DNA from: Pedobacter yulinensis
GTDB taxonomy: Bacteria; Bacteroidota; Bacteroidia; Sphingobacteriales; Sphingobacteriaceae
Length of the DNA: 64,000 bases
Assembly (NCBI RefSeq): GCF_003029735.1
Contig: NZ_KZ686268.1
Span: 744,001-808,000 of the forward strand
Direction: 5' to 3'
Positions 27,979 to 37,605 of this stretch are shown in pieces (position 1 is the stretch's first letter; every line of letters begins with the position of its first letter). Position numbers and translations under genes: made by a program. Under the pieces are notes generated by a model. That model was not told where the DNA came from and ran no database searches. It saw only the letters and a program-made list of their open reading frames with translations.

Positions 27979-28107
27979 AGCTAGTTTCTTAAATTCTGCG
28001 CAAAAATAGCTAAAAATGCCGGAAAAGGATACCCCGAAAGGTGTATTTATCAGTGCGTTGCCTGTGTTTTCGCTCAGGACATTTTTCGGAGCCCGGCCTG
28101 TCAGGCA

Positions 28108-28136
28108 TTGAGGGCTCCCGATAATTCGTACTTTTG
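28108..28136 (+). promoter_or_regulatory. Candidate promoter of trmB operon
   Basis: TTG (28108-28110), an 18-bp spacer and TACTTTTG (28129-28136) fit the Bacteroidota promoter. Transcription would begin about 10 bp before the GTG start of trmB. Confidence 0.65.
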
Positions 28137-28153
28137 CGCATTATTTAAATTCA

Positions 28154-28804
28154 GTGGGCAAAGACAAACTCAGAAGATTTGCAGAGATCGAGACGTTTTC
28201 GAACGTCTACCAGCTTGATCAGGCCAGGCCACTTAAGGGGAAATGGGCTGCAGAACATTTTAAAAACAGCAACCCGGTTGTATTGGAACTGGCTTGCGGC
28301 AAAGGTGAATATTCGGTCAACCTGGCCCGGCTTTTTCCGGAAAAAAACTTTATCGGTATCGATTATAAAGGCAACCGGATCTGGCGCGGGGCCAAAACCG
28401 CCCTCGAAGAAGGGTTAAACAATGTGGCCTTTCTGCGCATCCAGATCGATCACATCCTTGATTATTTTGATCGGGGCGAAGTTGATGAGATCTGGATCAC
28501 CTTTCCCGACCCGCAGCCGCAAGATAAGCGCGAAAAGAAAAGACTGACTTTTCCCGGCTTTCTGAATCGTTACCGGGAAATCCTGGTTCCCGGCGGCAGC
28601 GTACACCTGAAAACGGACAACGACGGTCTGTATGCCTACACTTGTGAAAAGGTAGACGAACTCGGCCTGGTCTGCAAGCGCAGGACCGACGGCCTGTACG
28701 CATCGGAATTTGTAGATGATGTGCTTTCGATCAAGACACATTATGAGCAGATCTACCTGAAAAAAGATAAAAACATCAATTATATTCAGTTCGCTTTCGA
28801 GTAA
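28154..28804 (+). CDS. trmB: tRNA (guanine-N7-)-methyltransferase
   Basis: The 216-residue SAM-dependent enzyme makes m7G46 in tRNA. It shows VLELACGKGEYSVNLA for the SAM site, GIDYKGNRIW, and the family motif DEIWITFPDPQPQDKREKKRLT. The start is GTG, supported by the promoter just upstream and the lack of a closer ATG. It leads a run of four genes on the plus strand with gaps of 8-25 bp (trmB, alkyltransferase-like, CMD, tag). Confidence 0.95.
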   Translation: MGKDKLRRFAEIETFSNVYQLDQARPLKGKWAAEHFKNSNPVVLELACGKGEYSVNLARLFPEKNFIGIDYKGNRIWRGAKTALEEGLNNVAFLRIQIDHILDYFDRGEVDEIWITFPDPQPQDKREKKRLTFPGFLNRYREILVPGGSVHLKTDNDGLYAYTCEKVDELGLVCKRRTDGLYASEFVDDVLSIKTHYEQIYLKKDKNINYIQFAFE

Positions 28805-28829
28805 CTTCGGGTAAAAACAGCGACAGCCG

Positions 28830-29156
28830 ATGGAAACTGATTTTTACGAAATGGTGTATGAACTGGTCCGGTTGATTCCGCGGGGGCGCGTCAGTTCATA
28901 TGGCGCCATTGCAAAAAGCCTCGGCGCCGGCGGTACCGCACGCATGGTCGGTTATGCCATGCGCCATGCCGGAACCGCCTATCCGCCGGTACCTGCGCAC
29001 CGGGTGGTGAACAGCAGCGGCCTGCTGACCGGTAAGTTTCACTTCGATCCGCCAGAGGCGATGGAAGAAAGGCTGGCCGCAGAAGGCGTCAGCGTCAAAG
29101 ACAACAAAGTGGTCGATTTTAAAAAAGTTCACTGGGACCCCCGGAAGGAACTGTAA
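28830..29156 (+). CDS. Alkyltransferase-like protein (MGMT family without the acceptor cysteine)
   Basis: The 108-residue protein is only the DNA-binding domain of O6-alkylguanine transferases. The acceptor motif PCHR is changed to PAHR (P55-A56-H57-R58), so it cannot accept an alkyl group. The helix-turn-helix with GRVSSYGAIAKSLG and the recognition RMVGYAMR are present. Alkyltransferase-like (ATL) proteins flip and mark O6-alkylguanine for nucleotide excision repair; well-studied ATLs have Trp or Ala at this site. The neighbouring tag gene supports a role in alkylation damage. Confidence 0.88.
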   Translation: METDFYEMVYELVRLIPRGRVSSYGAIAKSLGAGGTARMVGYAMRHAGTAYPPVPAHRVVNSSGLLTGKFHFDPPEAMEERLAAEGVSVKDNKVVDFKKVHWDPRKEL

Positions 29157-29164
29157 CTTAGATT

Positions 29165-29515
29165 ATGGGAAAATTGCAAGAGGAATTCAACAGCTACCGC
29201 AGCCGTATGAATGAGCGCGTCATGGAGACGGCAAACACGAACATTAAACGGTTTTTTGCGCTTGATACCACCAGTTATGCCGCAGGCGCGCTCGATGTCA
29301 AGACCAAAGAAATGCTCGGCCTTGTGGCCTCGATGGTACTGCGCTGCGACGACTGCATTAAATACCACCTTCAGAAATGCCATGAAGAAGGTGTCAGCAC
29401 CGATGAAATGAACGAGATCTTCATGATTGCCAACCTGGTGGGCGGCTCGATCGTCATTCCGCATTACCGGCGGGCACTGGAATTTTGGGAAGAACTAACG
29501 CAGCCCGCGTCCTAA
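29165..29515 (+). CDS. Carboxymuconolactone decarboxylase (AhpD-like) family protein
   Basis: The 116-residue helical protein has the AhpD-type redox motif RCDDCIKYHLQKC (CxxC with the following His), so it may act as a peroxide or thiol oxidoreductase rather than a decarboxylase. VDTKEMLGLVAS-type and NLVGGSIVIPHYRRALEFWEEL segments match small CMD-family proteins. It lies 8 bp after the alkyltransferase-like gene and 10 bp before tag. No substrate can be assigned. Confidence 0.85.
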   Translation: MGKLQEEFNSYRSRMNERVMETANTNIKRFFALDTTSYAAGALDVKTKEMLGLVASMVLRCDDCIKYHLQKCHEEGVSTDEMNEIFMIANLVGGSIVIPHYRRALEFWEELTQPAS

Positions 29516-29525
29516 ACCCCGGCCC

Positions 29526-30089
29526 GTGGAAGCGATCCTCAAGCGTTGTTCCTGGTGCGGAACCGATCCTTTGTACATCAGGTATCATGATGAAGAGTGG
29601 GGGAAACCTGTTTACGACGACAAAATTCTGTTTGAATTCCTGATCCTGGAGGGGGCACAGGCTGGCCTGAGCTGGATCACCATTCTGCGCCGGCGTGAAA
29701 GTTACCGACAGGCCTTTGCCGGTTTCGATGCGGAACGCGTAGCCGGCTTCGGAGAACAGGATGTGGAAAGGCTGATGCAGGATACCGGGATCATCAGGAA
29801 CCGGCTTAAGATTACAGGAGCAATTACCAATGCCCGTAGATACCTTGAAGTGCAGCAGGAGTTTGGGTCTTTTTCAAAATACATTCTGGGGTTCCTGCCT
29901 GGAGGCAGGCCTGTTCAGAATACGGTAAAAAGCAGTGCAGATGTTCCTGCACGGACCAACCTGTCTGACAATATCAGCAAGGACATGAAAAAGCGCGGTT
30001 TTAAATTTTTCGGAACGACGATCTGTTACGCCTTTCTGCAGGCCACCGGAATGGTTAACGACCACCTTGAAGACTGTATAAGCAGGTAG
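29526..30089 (+). CDS. tag: DNA-3-methyladenine glycosylase I
   Basis: The 187-residue enzyme removes 3-methyladenine from DNA. It shows RCSWCGTDPLYIRYHDEEWGKPVYDD (zinc Cys and active region), LEGAQAGLSWITILRRRE and FKFFGTTICYAFLQATGMVNDHLEDC, with the C-terminal zinc ligands. The start codon is GTG, 10 bp after the CMD gene. It ends the repair-related run and is convergent with a hypothetical gene. Confidence 0.95.
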   Translation: MEAILKRCSWCGTDPLYIRYHDEEWGKPVYDDKILFEFLILEGAQAGLSWITILRRRESYRQAFAGFDAERVAGFGEQDVERLMQDTGIIRNRLKITGAITNARRYLEVQQEFGSFSKYILGFLPGGRPVQNTVKSSADVPARTNLSDNISKDMKKRGFKFFGTTICYAFLQATGMVNDHLEDCISR

Positions 30090-30100
30090 GTTTCAACAAT

Positions 30101-30793
30101 CTAAGGCCGGCTGGCCCCATGCTTCAGGTTGTAGGCTTTAATGAGCGCCTGGACCTCTTTCCGGTTAAAGTCTGCTGATGCATTGACCTGCGCAGCGAGT
30201 TCAGCATCATCGCCCAGGTTAAACAGCAGAATATCTTTGACGGCGCGTTTACTGGTCTCTGGTGTAACAATGGCGAGGGGAATGGGTTGAACGCCGTTTT
30301 TACCCGGTCTTTCGATATAGTACCAGGTTTTTGCGGCCTGCTGCGGGCGCTCGTCGCCGGCGCTGCGGCCACCACCGAATGAGATGCTGCCTCCGAGTCC
30401 GCCGCCCATTCCGCCGCTGCCCATGCCCAGACCGATGCTGGGCCTTGCCCGGACGGCACTGCGTTGTACAGGCTGGCTGGCCGGACTTCCGCCAATGGCG
30501 TACAGGTTGATGGCTCCGGTCTCGAGCACCCGTGCGAAACGTTCTTCAGGCTTTTTTGCATCAAAAAACGTTTTGCTTACATAGGTATCGCCATTCCAGA
30601 AAAAATCTTTCACGTCTTTCACCTTCAGGAGCTTTTCGGTGCCCTTTTCATCTTCAATCAGCACGGTGTACGCATCGCAGCCCTTGATAATGCCCCTCAG
30701 GTAATCGCCGTTTTTACGGGTCACAATGTCTTGTGCCTGCAGAAGGCCTGCAGATGAAAGTAAAAGTAATATGCTCAGAAAAACCCTGTTCAT
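30101..30793 (-). CDS. Secreted protein of unknown function with a Gly-rich insert
   Basis: The 230-residue product has a signal peptide (1-20, ending LLQAQ). Residues 22-70 form a beta-rich part (KNGDYLRGIIKGCDAYTVLIED) reminiscent of small barrel domains, then a low-complexity Gly/Ser stretch at about 118-145 and a helical C-terminus. I do not recognise a family. A cell-envelope place is inferred from the signal peptide. It is a single gene, convergent with tag. Confidence 0.75.
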   Translation of the reverse strand: MNRVFLSILLLLSSAGLLQAQDIVTRKNGDYLRGIIKGCDAYTVLIEDEKGTEKLLKVKDVKDFFWNGDTYVSKTFFDAKKPEERFARVLETGAINLYAIGGSPASQPVQRSAVRARPSIGLGMGSGGMGGGLGGSISFGGGRSAGDERPQQAAKTWYYIERPGKNGVQPIPLAIVTPETSKRAVKDILLFNLGDDAELAAQVNASADFNRKEVQALIKAYNLKHGASRP

Positions 30794-30891
30794 GTGCCGT
30801 TCTTAAGCAGGCAAGTTGCGATAAAATATTTATTCATCCAAAATTAAAGGGGGCCGACCCGCTATTCAGCGGGGATTGTTAACTTTGGTTT

Positions 30892-33705
30892 ATGAATAAA
30901 AAACTCTTTCTTCTGGACGGAATGGCGCTCATTTACAGGGCACATTTCGCGCTGAGCAAAAATCCTAGATTTACGTCTACAGGGATCAATACTTCGGCTG
31001 TTATGGGTTTCACGAACACCCTGCTCGAAGTACTGAAGAAAGAACAGCCCACCCATCTTGCGGTGGTTTTCGATACTGACGCACCTACAGAACGTCATGT
31101 AGAATTTGAAGCCTACAAAGCACACCGAGAGGCCATGCCCGAAGACCTGGCAAAGGCGCTTCCGTATGTGTTCAAGCTGATTACCGGTTTCAATATCCCG
31201 GTCATTACATCAGACGGCTATGAAGCCGACGATATTATCGGGACCCTGGCTAAAAAGGCCGAAGACAAGGGTTATACCGTGTATTGCATGACACCCGACA
31301 AAGATTTTGCGCAGCTCGTCTCAGAGAATATTTTCATCTACAAGCCGGCCAGAATGGGCAATGATATGGAGATACTGGGGGTAAAAGAAGTGCTTGCCAA
31401 ATGGGAGATCGAACATGTGCACCAGGTTATTGATATCCTCGGGCTTTGGGGCGATGCGGTAGACAACATTCCCGGTATACCCGGCATTGGCGAAAAGACC
31501 GCCAAGGCCCTGATCAGGCAGTATGGTTCGATGGAGAACATCATTGCCAATGCTCACGAACTGAAGGGCAAACAAAGGGAAAATGTCGAGACTTTTGCAG
31601 AGCAAGGTCTGATCTCTAAAAAACTTGCAACCATCCTGCTGAATGTGCCGGTCGAACTCGATGAAGAAGCACTCAAATTAACGCCGCCAAGCCGCGAGCT
31701 GCTCGAGCCGCTGTTTGCCGAGCTGGAGTTTCGTACCATTGGCAGGCGGGTATTTGGTGATGAGTTCAGCGTAACCGATGGCCGGATCAGCGTGAGCCAG
31801 CAGACTGATCTGTTTGGCAACCAGGTAGAAGATGTCCGTGTCCAGGTCAGCACGACCACTGCGCCCGAGTTATTCGAACCGGCCGCGCCTGCGAAAAATA
31901 TAGACAATACGCCGCACGATTATCGCCTGGTTGATACGCCAGAGGGCCGGCAGGAACTGATCACTAGCCTTTGTGCGCAGAAAAGCATCTCTTTCGATAC
32001 GGAAACAACGGGAACAGATGCAAATGAAGCCGAGCTTGTCGGGCTTTCGTTCTCTTATGAAGCAGGTACCGGTTTTTATGTGCCCGTTCCGGCTGAGCGC
32101 GATGCCGCACAGGCCATTGTTGATGAGTTTAAACCACTGCTCGAAAACCCGGACATCATCAAGATTGGGCAGAATACCAAGTATGACATCCTGATGCTGA
32201 AGTGGTACGGCGTTAATGTGCAGGGCGAGCTGGTAGACACCATGCTGGCCCATTACCTCATTGACCCGGACACCCGTCATAACATGGATGTGCTGGCCGA
32301 AAATTACCTTGGTTACACGCCGGTTTCGATCACTTCACTGATCGGCCCGAAAGGAAAAGGGCAGGGAACCATGCGCGAAGTATCGCCAGAGCGGGTCACC
32401 GATTACGCGGCCGAGGATGCTGATGTTACATTGCAGCTTTCGCAGGTTTTCGAACCGCTGCTGAAAGAACGCGAAGTAGACAGCCTGGCGCGCGAGGTTG
32501 AGTTTCCGCTTGTCTATGTGTTGGCCGATATGGAAAAAGAGGGCGTAAGAATTGATACGGAGACCTTGAAAGAGTATTCGGCCCAGCTGGAAAGCGACAT
32601 CCGGCGGTACGAACAAACAGTTTACGAAAAAGCGGGATTAAAGTTCAACATCGCCTCGCCAAAACAACTTGGCGAAGTTCTTTTCGACAAATTGCAGCTC
32701 GATCCCAAAGCAAAAAAGACAAAGACCGGCCAATACCAGACGGGCGAAGATGTACTCATGGCCCTGGCCAGTAAAAGTGACATTGTGCGAGACATTGTCG
32801 ATTTCAGGCAATTGCAAAAACTCAAATCCACTTATGTAGACGCGCTTCCCCTGCTGGTTAATCCCAAAACCGGCCGGGTCCATACCTCGTTCAACCAGGC
32901 TGTGGCGGCCACGGGCCGGCTTAGCTCGAACAACCCGAACCTGCAGAACATTCCGATCAGGACCGATCGCGGCCGCGAAGTCCGGAAGGCATTCATTGCC
33001 CGCGACGAGGAACACGTCCTGCTGTCTGCAGATTATTCCCAAATTGAACTGCGCATCATTGCCGATATCAGCAAGGAAGAGAACATGCTCGAGGCCTTCA
33101 GCAAGGGACTGGATATCCATACGGCAACAGCTGCCCGGGTATATGGCGTTGACATTGAACAGGTAGATGGTACGCAACGCCGGAACGCGAAAGCGGTCAA
33201 CTTTGGCATCATTTACGGGCAGTCTGCCTTTGGCCTGTCGCAAAGCCTGGGTATTCCCAGGAAGGAGGCGGCAGAAATCATTGAACAATATTTCAATCAA
33301 TATCCCGGTATAAAAAAATACATGAGCGACACCATGAATTTTGCGCGGGAGAACGGGTTCGTAAAAACGATTATGGGTCGCCGGCGTTACCTGCGCGATA
33401 TCAACTCGGCGAACATGACCGTACGCGGCTTTGCCGAACGAAACGCCATCAATGCCCCCATTCAGGGCTCGGCCGCTGATATGATCAAGATTGCCATGAT
33501 CAATATTCACCGCGAAATGAAAAAGCAGGGTTTGCGCTCAACAATGACGATGCAGGTTCATGACGAACTTGTTTTCGATGTACTGCGCCAGGAAAAGGAC
33601 ACGATGAAAATCCTGATCGAAGAAGGCATGCGTAACGCGATCCGGATGTCTGTGCCGATCGTTGTGGAGATCGGCGAAGGCGAAAACTGGCTGGAGGCGC
33701 ATTAA
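30892..33705 (+). CDS. polA: DNA polymerase I
   Basis: The 937-residue protein has all three domains. The 5'-3' exonuclease is residues 1-290 (LLDGMALIYRAHFA, EADDIIGTLA, GDAVDNIPGIPGIGEKTA). The 3'-5' proofreading domain, about 335-520, keeps its catalytic acids (SFDTETTGTD, YAAEDADVTLQ). The polymerase domain has DYSQIELRI, RRNAKAVNFGIIYG and MQVHDELVFDV. It is therefore likely to proofread. A TAACTTTG box (30880-30887) sits just upstream. It is a single gene with a shared terminator. Confidence 0.97.
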   Translation: MNKKLFLLDGMALIYRAHFALSKNPRFTSTGINTSAVMGFTNTLLEVLKKEQPTHLAVVFDTDAPTERHVEFEAYKAHREAMPEDLAKALPYVFKLITGFNIPVITSDGYEADDIIGTLAKKAEDKGYTVYCMTPDKDFAQLVSENIFIYKPARMGNDMEILGVKEVLAKWEIEHVHQVIDILGLWGDAVDNIPGIPGIGEKTAKALIRQYGSMENIIANAHELKGKQRENVETFAEQGLISKKLATILLNVPVELDEEALKLTPPSRELLEPLFAELEFRTIGRRVFGDEFSVTDGRISVSQQTDLFGNQVEDVRVQVSTTTAPELFEPAAPAKNIDNTPHDYRLVDTPEGRQELITSLCAQKSISFDTETTGTDANEAELVGLSFSYEAGTGFYVPVPAERDAAQAIVDEFKPLLENPDIIKIGQNTKYDILMLKWYGVNVQGELVDTMLAHYLIDPDTRHNMDVLAENYLGYTPVSITSLIGPKGKGQGTMREVSPERVTDYAAEDADVTLQLSQVFEPLLKEREVDSLAREVEFPLVYVLADMEKEGVRIDTETLKEYSAQLESDIRRYEQTVYEKAGLKFNIASPKQLGEVLFDKLQLDPKAKKTKTGQYQTGEDVLMALASKSDIVRDIVDFRQLQKLKSTYVDALPLLVNPKTGRVHTSFNQAVAATGRLSSNNPNLQNIPIRTDRGREVRKAFIARDEEHVLLSADYSQIELRIIADISKEENMLEAFSKGLDIHTATAARVYGVDIEQVDGTQRRNAKAVNFGIIYGQSAFGLSQSLGIPRKEAAEIIEQYFNQYPGIKKYMSDTMNFARENGFVKTIMGRRRYLRDINSANMTVRGFAERNAINAPIQGSAADMIKIAMINIHREMKKQGLRSTMTMQVHDELVFDVLRQEKDTMKILIEEGMRNAIRMSVPIVVEIGEGENWLEAH

Positions 33706-33716
33706 AGCTTCAATAT

Positions 33717-33743
33717 AAAAAGGGGGCGCATGCCCCTTTTTTT
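33717..33743. terminator. Bidirectional terminator between polA and the UPF0173 gene
   Basis: The stem AAAAGGGGGC and GCCCCTTTTT with a GCAT loop has A and T runs on both sides. It overlaps the last bases of the convergent gene. Confidence 0.88.
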
Positions 33744-34422
33744 ATATCAGCGTAATGGTTTCGTTGATGCCTGGCAGAAAGAGTTTTTTTCCTTCCCGGC
33801 TAAATTTCGCTACCGCCTCTTCCTCGTCAATGCGGATGGGCGGGAACGTATTGTAGTGCACGCCGATCACCTTATCACAGGCAACAAACCTGGAAGCCAG
33901 TACGGCATCATCCACGTCCATGGTGTAATGTCCGCCGATAGGCAAAATGGCATAATCAAGCTGATGCAGGTCGGCGAGCAATTTCATTTCCAGTGTGAGC
34001 GCGGTGTCTCCGGCATAATAGATCTGTTTGCCTTCAAGTTCCAGGACAAAACCAGCAGGGTTACCGCCATAGCTGCCGTCAGGATTCGAGCTTGAATGCA
34101 GCGCATGTACGGTCCTGAGTTTACCAAAGTCAAAGCGTTGAACGCCGAAATTAATGCCCGCAATATTGGTCAGGCCCTGGCTGTTGGCCCAGGCGGCGAC
34201 CTCGACCATAGCAATTACTTTGGCCCCTGTTTGCTCTGCCAGCCTGACCAGGTCGGCAACATGGTCTTCATGCCCGTGGCTAACAAGGATATAATCGGCC
34301 TCTATGCCGTCAATATCGACAGCGGCGGCAAGTTCATTGGGGCTGATAAAAGGATCGAAAAGAAACTTTTTGCCGTCGGCTTCCAGCAGGAAACACGACT
34401 GGCCAAAATAGGTGTATTTCAT
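33742..34422 (-). CDS. UPF0173 metal-dependent hydrolase (metallo-beta-lactamase fold)
   Basis: The 226-residue protein has the MBL zinc motif SHGHEDHVAD near residues 50-57, then YYAGDTALT and LPIGGHYTMD, and a final GVHYNTFP, which together supply the two-metal site. This is the UPF0173 arrangement. The physiological substrate is unknown. It is followed at 9 bp, going upstream on the minus strand, by the ybaB homologue, with which it may be co-transcribed. Confidence 0.92.
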   Translation of the reverse strand: MKYTYFGQSCFLLEADGKKFLFDPFISPNELAAAVDIDGIEADYILVSHGHEDHVADLVRLAEQTGAKVIAMVEVAAWANSQGLTNIAGINFGVQRFDFGKLRTVHALHSSSNPDGSYGGNPAGFVLELEGKQIYYAGDTALTLEMKLLADLHQLDYAILPIGGHYTMDVDDAVLASRFVACDKVIGVHYNTFPPIRIDEEEAVAKFSREGKKLFLPGINETITLI

Positions 34423-34431
34423 GGCTTGTTG

Positions 34432-34737
34432 TTATTGCCCAAACATTCCGCCTAGACCGCCGAGCATATCCTTTGTCGCTGCCTGCATTTCATTGGCGCT
34501 GACCTGATCGGCCTGCTGCAGGGCACGGTTAACGGCGGTTACCAGCAATTCTTCCAGCTCTTCGCGGTCTGCGCCGGCAAGAAAGTCTTCTCTAAGTTCA
34601 ATAGCTGTAATGGCCTTGTTGGCAGTAGCCGTTACACGGATGGCACCGCCCTCCACTTCGCCGAATACCGATACCGTATCCAGGCGTTTCTTGATTTCCT
34701 CTGCCTTTTGCTGGGCAGCCATGATTTTATCAAACAT
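34432..34737 (-). CDS. YbaB/EbfC nucleoid-associated protein
   Basis: This 101-residue protein matches the YbaB/EbfC DNA-binding family: N-terminal helix MFDKIMAAQQKAEEIKKRL, central strands with GGAIRVTATANKAITAIELRED, and a C-terminal helix. It binds DNA as a dimer and shapes the nucleoid. In many bacteria it sits next to recR or dnaX, but here it precedes a UPF0173 hydrolase. The C-terminal GGLGGMFGQ is Gly-rich. Confidence 0.9.
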   Translation of the reverse strand: MFDKIMAAQQKAEEIKKRLDTVSVFGEVEGGAIRVTATANKAITAIELREDFLAGADREELEELLVTAVNRALQQADQVSANEMQAATKDMLGGLGGMFGQ

Positions 34738-34814
34738 GATCTTTGGGTTTGTTGTCTGTATAAAATATTTAAACGCTAAATTGTTTCAACAAGCTAAAAA
34801 AAACCAGGACCAGG

Positions 34815-36032
34815 TCAGTCCTCATCGCTTCCGGGCAGGCTGCCGTTGCCGTGGTACGCGCCTTTCCTGATAATGGGCATTTTCAGGTACCGGTAAAGGT
34901 CGTCGAGATGGAGCAGGCTGCCGTTGGTCAGGTTGCCCAGGAAAATAACTACGATGTCTTTGGTCAGGTCGCGCACATAAATATGTCTGAACCCATGCCA
35001 CCAGCCTGTGTGGTAAACTACCTTGTCCATGTTCTCGCCGTCGAACATGCGCCAGCCATAGCCGTAGTTGAAATGCCCGTTAATCGGCTTGTTGCGCCCT
35101 ACATAGGCTGAGTCCAGGCTTTTTTTACTGAGCAGCCGGCCTTTTTTCAGGGCATGGTCATAAAGCACAAGGTCGTGAATGGTGCTGTAAATACCTTTGT
35201 CGCCAACCGGCCCGTCCAGGAAGTTCTGCACAACCGAGTAGCGCCAGGTGCGGTCGTGGCCCACCACATCGACCGGGATTTTAGGGTAAACGGTGGTCGA
35301 GTACACGTGCGTATTTTTCATGCCGGCCGGTTTGAAAATATTTTCCATCATGTATTCGGCGTACGTTTTGCCCGTTACTTTTTCAATGATGGCGCCAAGC
35401 ACCATATAGTTTGAGTTGTTGTAATGGAACCGTGTATCTGGGGCGGCATAACGCTGCGGCTTATGCACGGCCAGCAGTTTCATGACGTCCTGGTTGCTCA
35501 TCGGCTTTTTCTTATCAGGCCAGATCTCCTTCCGGTCGGCAAAATAAACATAATTCATCATGCCGCTGCGGTGGCTCAGCAGGAGGCGCACGGTAATGCC
35601 TTCGTAGGGAAAATCCGGGTAAAATTTCTTAACATTATCATCGAGTGAGAGTTTACCCGCTTCAACCAGCTGCATGATGGCAACTCCCGTAAATGTTTTG
35701 GTAACTGATGCCAGTTCAAACTCAGAATTGATCTTCAGGCTGTCCCGGTGCAGGTAATCTGCCCAGCCAATGGCCTTTTCAAAAATAATGCGACCTTTTT
35801 TAGCCACCAGTACGTTGCCATTGAAACCCGAGCGTTTATGCAGGCGCTGCACAAAATCAGCAATCCATTTGTCTTCCTTTTTCGGATTATAGACCAGGAG
35901 CAGACTGTCTGTCTTATCGTCTTCCTTGGTTCTGATGCGCGCATCTTTTTCTTTTTGCTTGGGGTCTGATGAACAGGCTGTAAGAATTGCGGCCGACATT
36001 GCTGCGGCAAACAAGATGGTTCTGACGGTCAT
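34815..36032 (-). CDS. Serine hydrolase lipoprotein, beta-lactamase/class C PBP family
   Basis: The 405-residue protein has a lipoprotein signal (ILTACSS) and the class C fold. The nucleophile is in ELASVTKTFTG (SxxK), the second motif is FHYNNSNYMVLG (YxN) and the third is VVYHTGWWHG (HTG in place of KTG). Such enzymes act as D-aminopeptidases, esterases or penicillin-binding carboxypeptidases. An antibiotic-resistance role should not be assumed. The gene stands alone and is divergent from fumC. Confidence 0.88.
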   Translation of the reverse strand: MTVRTILFAAAMSAAILTACSSDPKQKEKDARIRTKEDDKTDSLLLVYNPKKEDKWIADFVQRLHKRSGFNGNVLVAKKGRIIFEKAIGWADYLHRDSLKINSEFELASVTKTFTGVAIMQLVEAGKLSLDDNVKKFYPDFPYEGITVRLLLSHRSGMMNYVYFADRKEIWPDKKKPMSNQDVMKLLAVHKPQRYAAPDTRFHYNNSNYMVLGAIIEKVTGKTYAEYMMENIFKPAGMKNTHVYSTTVYPKIPVDVVGHDRTWRYSVVQNFLDGPVGDKGIYSTIHDLVLYDHALKKGRLLSKKSLDSAYVGRNKPINGHFNYGYGWRMFDGENMDKVVYHTGWWHGFRHIYVRDLTKDIVVIFLGNLTNGSLLHLDDLYRYLKMPIIRKGAYHGNGSLPGSDED

Positions 36033-36197
36033 TCGGGTGTGTATACGTTAAAAGGCGGAAAAATAAACATTCCCGCATGTTTAAACGCAAAAGAGTTTTA
36101 AACATTGCCGGAAGGGGTCCCTTTGATGGCAAAATCTTACCTTTATCTGGATCATTAAATGTCAAAAAGCCTAAATTTGCCGCTAAAATATAATCAT

Positions 36198-37595
36198 ATG
36201 AGTTTCAGAACCGAACACGATACCATGGGCGCCGTACAGGTACCTGCAGATAAATATTGGGGAGCGCAAACCGAGCGTTCCCGGAACAACTTCAAAATTG
36301 GTCCCGAGGCTTCGATGCCGAAAGAGATCATTCATGCGTTTGGTTATTTGAAGAAAGCTGCTGCACTGGCCAACCATGAACTGGGTGTGCTGAGTGCGGA
36401 GAAGGCTGAGCTGATTTCGCGCGCCTGCGAGGAAATCGTAGCCGGTCAGCTGGACGACCAGTTCCCGCTGGTGATCTGGCAAACCGGATCCGGCACCCAA
36501 AGCAACATGAACGCCAATGAGGTCATTGCCTACCGGGCTCACGTCTTGAACGGTGGCGATCTTGCCGACGAAAAAAAGGTGCTTCACCCGAACGATGATG
36601 TGAACAAGTCGCAGTCATCGAATGATACATATCCTACGGCGATGCACATTGCTGCTTATAAACTGACCGTAGAAAACACGATTCCCGGCCTGGAAAAACT
36701 GCGTGATGCCCTGAAGGAAAAAGCAGCAGCTTTTGATAACATTGTGAAGACAGGTCGCACGCACTTTATGGATGCCACACCGCTAACACTCGGCCAGGAA
36801 TTTTCAGGCTACGTTCAGCAGATTGACAACAGCATCAGGGCCATCAAAAATGCATTGGTCATGGTTGCCGAACTGGCCCTTGGCGGTACGGCGGTTGGTA
36901 CGGGCCTGAATACGCCTAAAGGCTACGATGTGCTGGTTGCCGCGAAAATAGCCGAGCTGACCGGTCTTCCTTTTGTAACCGCCCCGAACAAATTCGAAGC
37001 GCTGGCTGCCCACGATGCCATGGTCGAACTTTCAGGTGCGCTGAAACGAAGCGCTGTTGCCCTGATGAAGATTGCGAACGACGTGCGCATGCTGAGTTCG
37101 GGTCCGCGCTGCGGCATTGGCGAGATCATTATTCCCGACAATGAGCCAGGTTCTTCGATCATGCCCGGAAAAGTAAATCCGACACAGCCCGAGGCGCTGA
37201 CCATGGTCTGTGCACAGGTGATCGGAAATGATGTGGCCGTTTCTGTAGGTGGCGCAACTGGACATTTCGAGCTCAATGTGTTCAAACCGCTCATCGCCGC
37301 GAATGTTTTGCAGTCTGCCCGCCTGATCGGTGATGCCTGCGTGTCGTTTACAGATAAATGCGCAGCGGGTATTGAACCTAATCACGACCAGATCAAAACA
37401 CACCTTGAAAATTCACTGATGCTGGTTACCGCGCTTAACCCGCACGTTGGTTATGAAAATGCAGCAAAGATTGCGAAGAAGGCGCACAAGGAAAACAAGA
37501 CACTCAAAGAAGCGGCTGTTGAACTGGGCCTGCTCAGCGCAACAGAATTTGACGAGTGGGTCAGGCCCGAAGACATGGTTGGCAGTCTTAAATAA
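36198..37595 (+). CDS. fumC: Fumarate hydratase, class II
   Basis: The 465-residue enzyme interconverts fumarate and malate in the TCA cycle. It shows [13 protein letters not shown], the [17 protein letters not shown] region and the signature [11 protein letters not shown]. Length equals E. coli FumC. The frame is open to an ATG at 36159, but a TAAATTTG promoter-like box at 36172-36179 lies between, and ATG 36198 gives the family N-terminus ([11 protein letters not shown]). It is oxygen-stable and iron-independent by family. Confidence 0.96.
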   Translation: MSFRTEHDTMGAVQVPADKYWGAQTERSRNNFKIGPEASMPKEIIHAFGYLKKAAALANHELGVLSAEKAELISRACEEIVAGQLDDQFPLVIWQTGSGTQSNMNANEVIAYRAHVLNGGDLADEKKVLHPNDDVNKSQSSNDTYPTAMHIAAYKLTVENTIPGLEKLRDALKEKAAAFDNIVKTGRTHFMDATPLTLGQEFSGYVQQIDNSIRAIKNALVMVAELALGGTAVGTGLNTPKGYDVLVAAKIAELTGLPFVTAPNKFEALAAHDAMVELSGALKRSAVALMKIANDVRMLSSGPRCGIGEIIIPDNEPGSSIMPGKVNPTQPEALTMVCAQVIGNDVAVSVGGATGHFELNVFKPLIAANVLQSARLIGDACVSFTDKCAAGIEPNHDQIKTHLENSLMLVTALNPHVGYENAAKIAKKAHKENKTLKEAAVELGLLSATEFDEWVRPEDMVGSLK

Positions 37596-37605
37596 TTTCT
37601 GTCTG

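Noticed and set aside
32638..33510. 290-residue open frame opposite polA
   Set aside because: It lies fully inside the polymerase domain of polA, which has all its motifs.
36159..36197. Upstream ATG for fumC
   Set aside because: A promoter-like TAAATTTG box lies downstream of it, and the family N-terminus begins at 36198.
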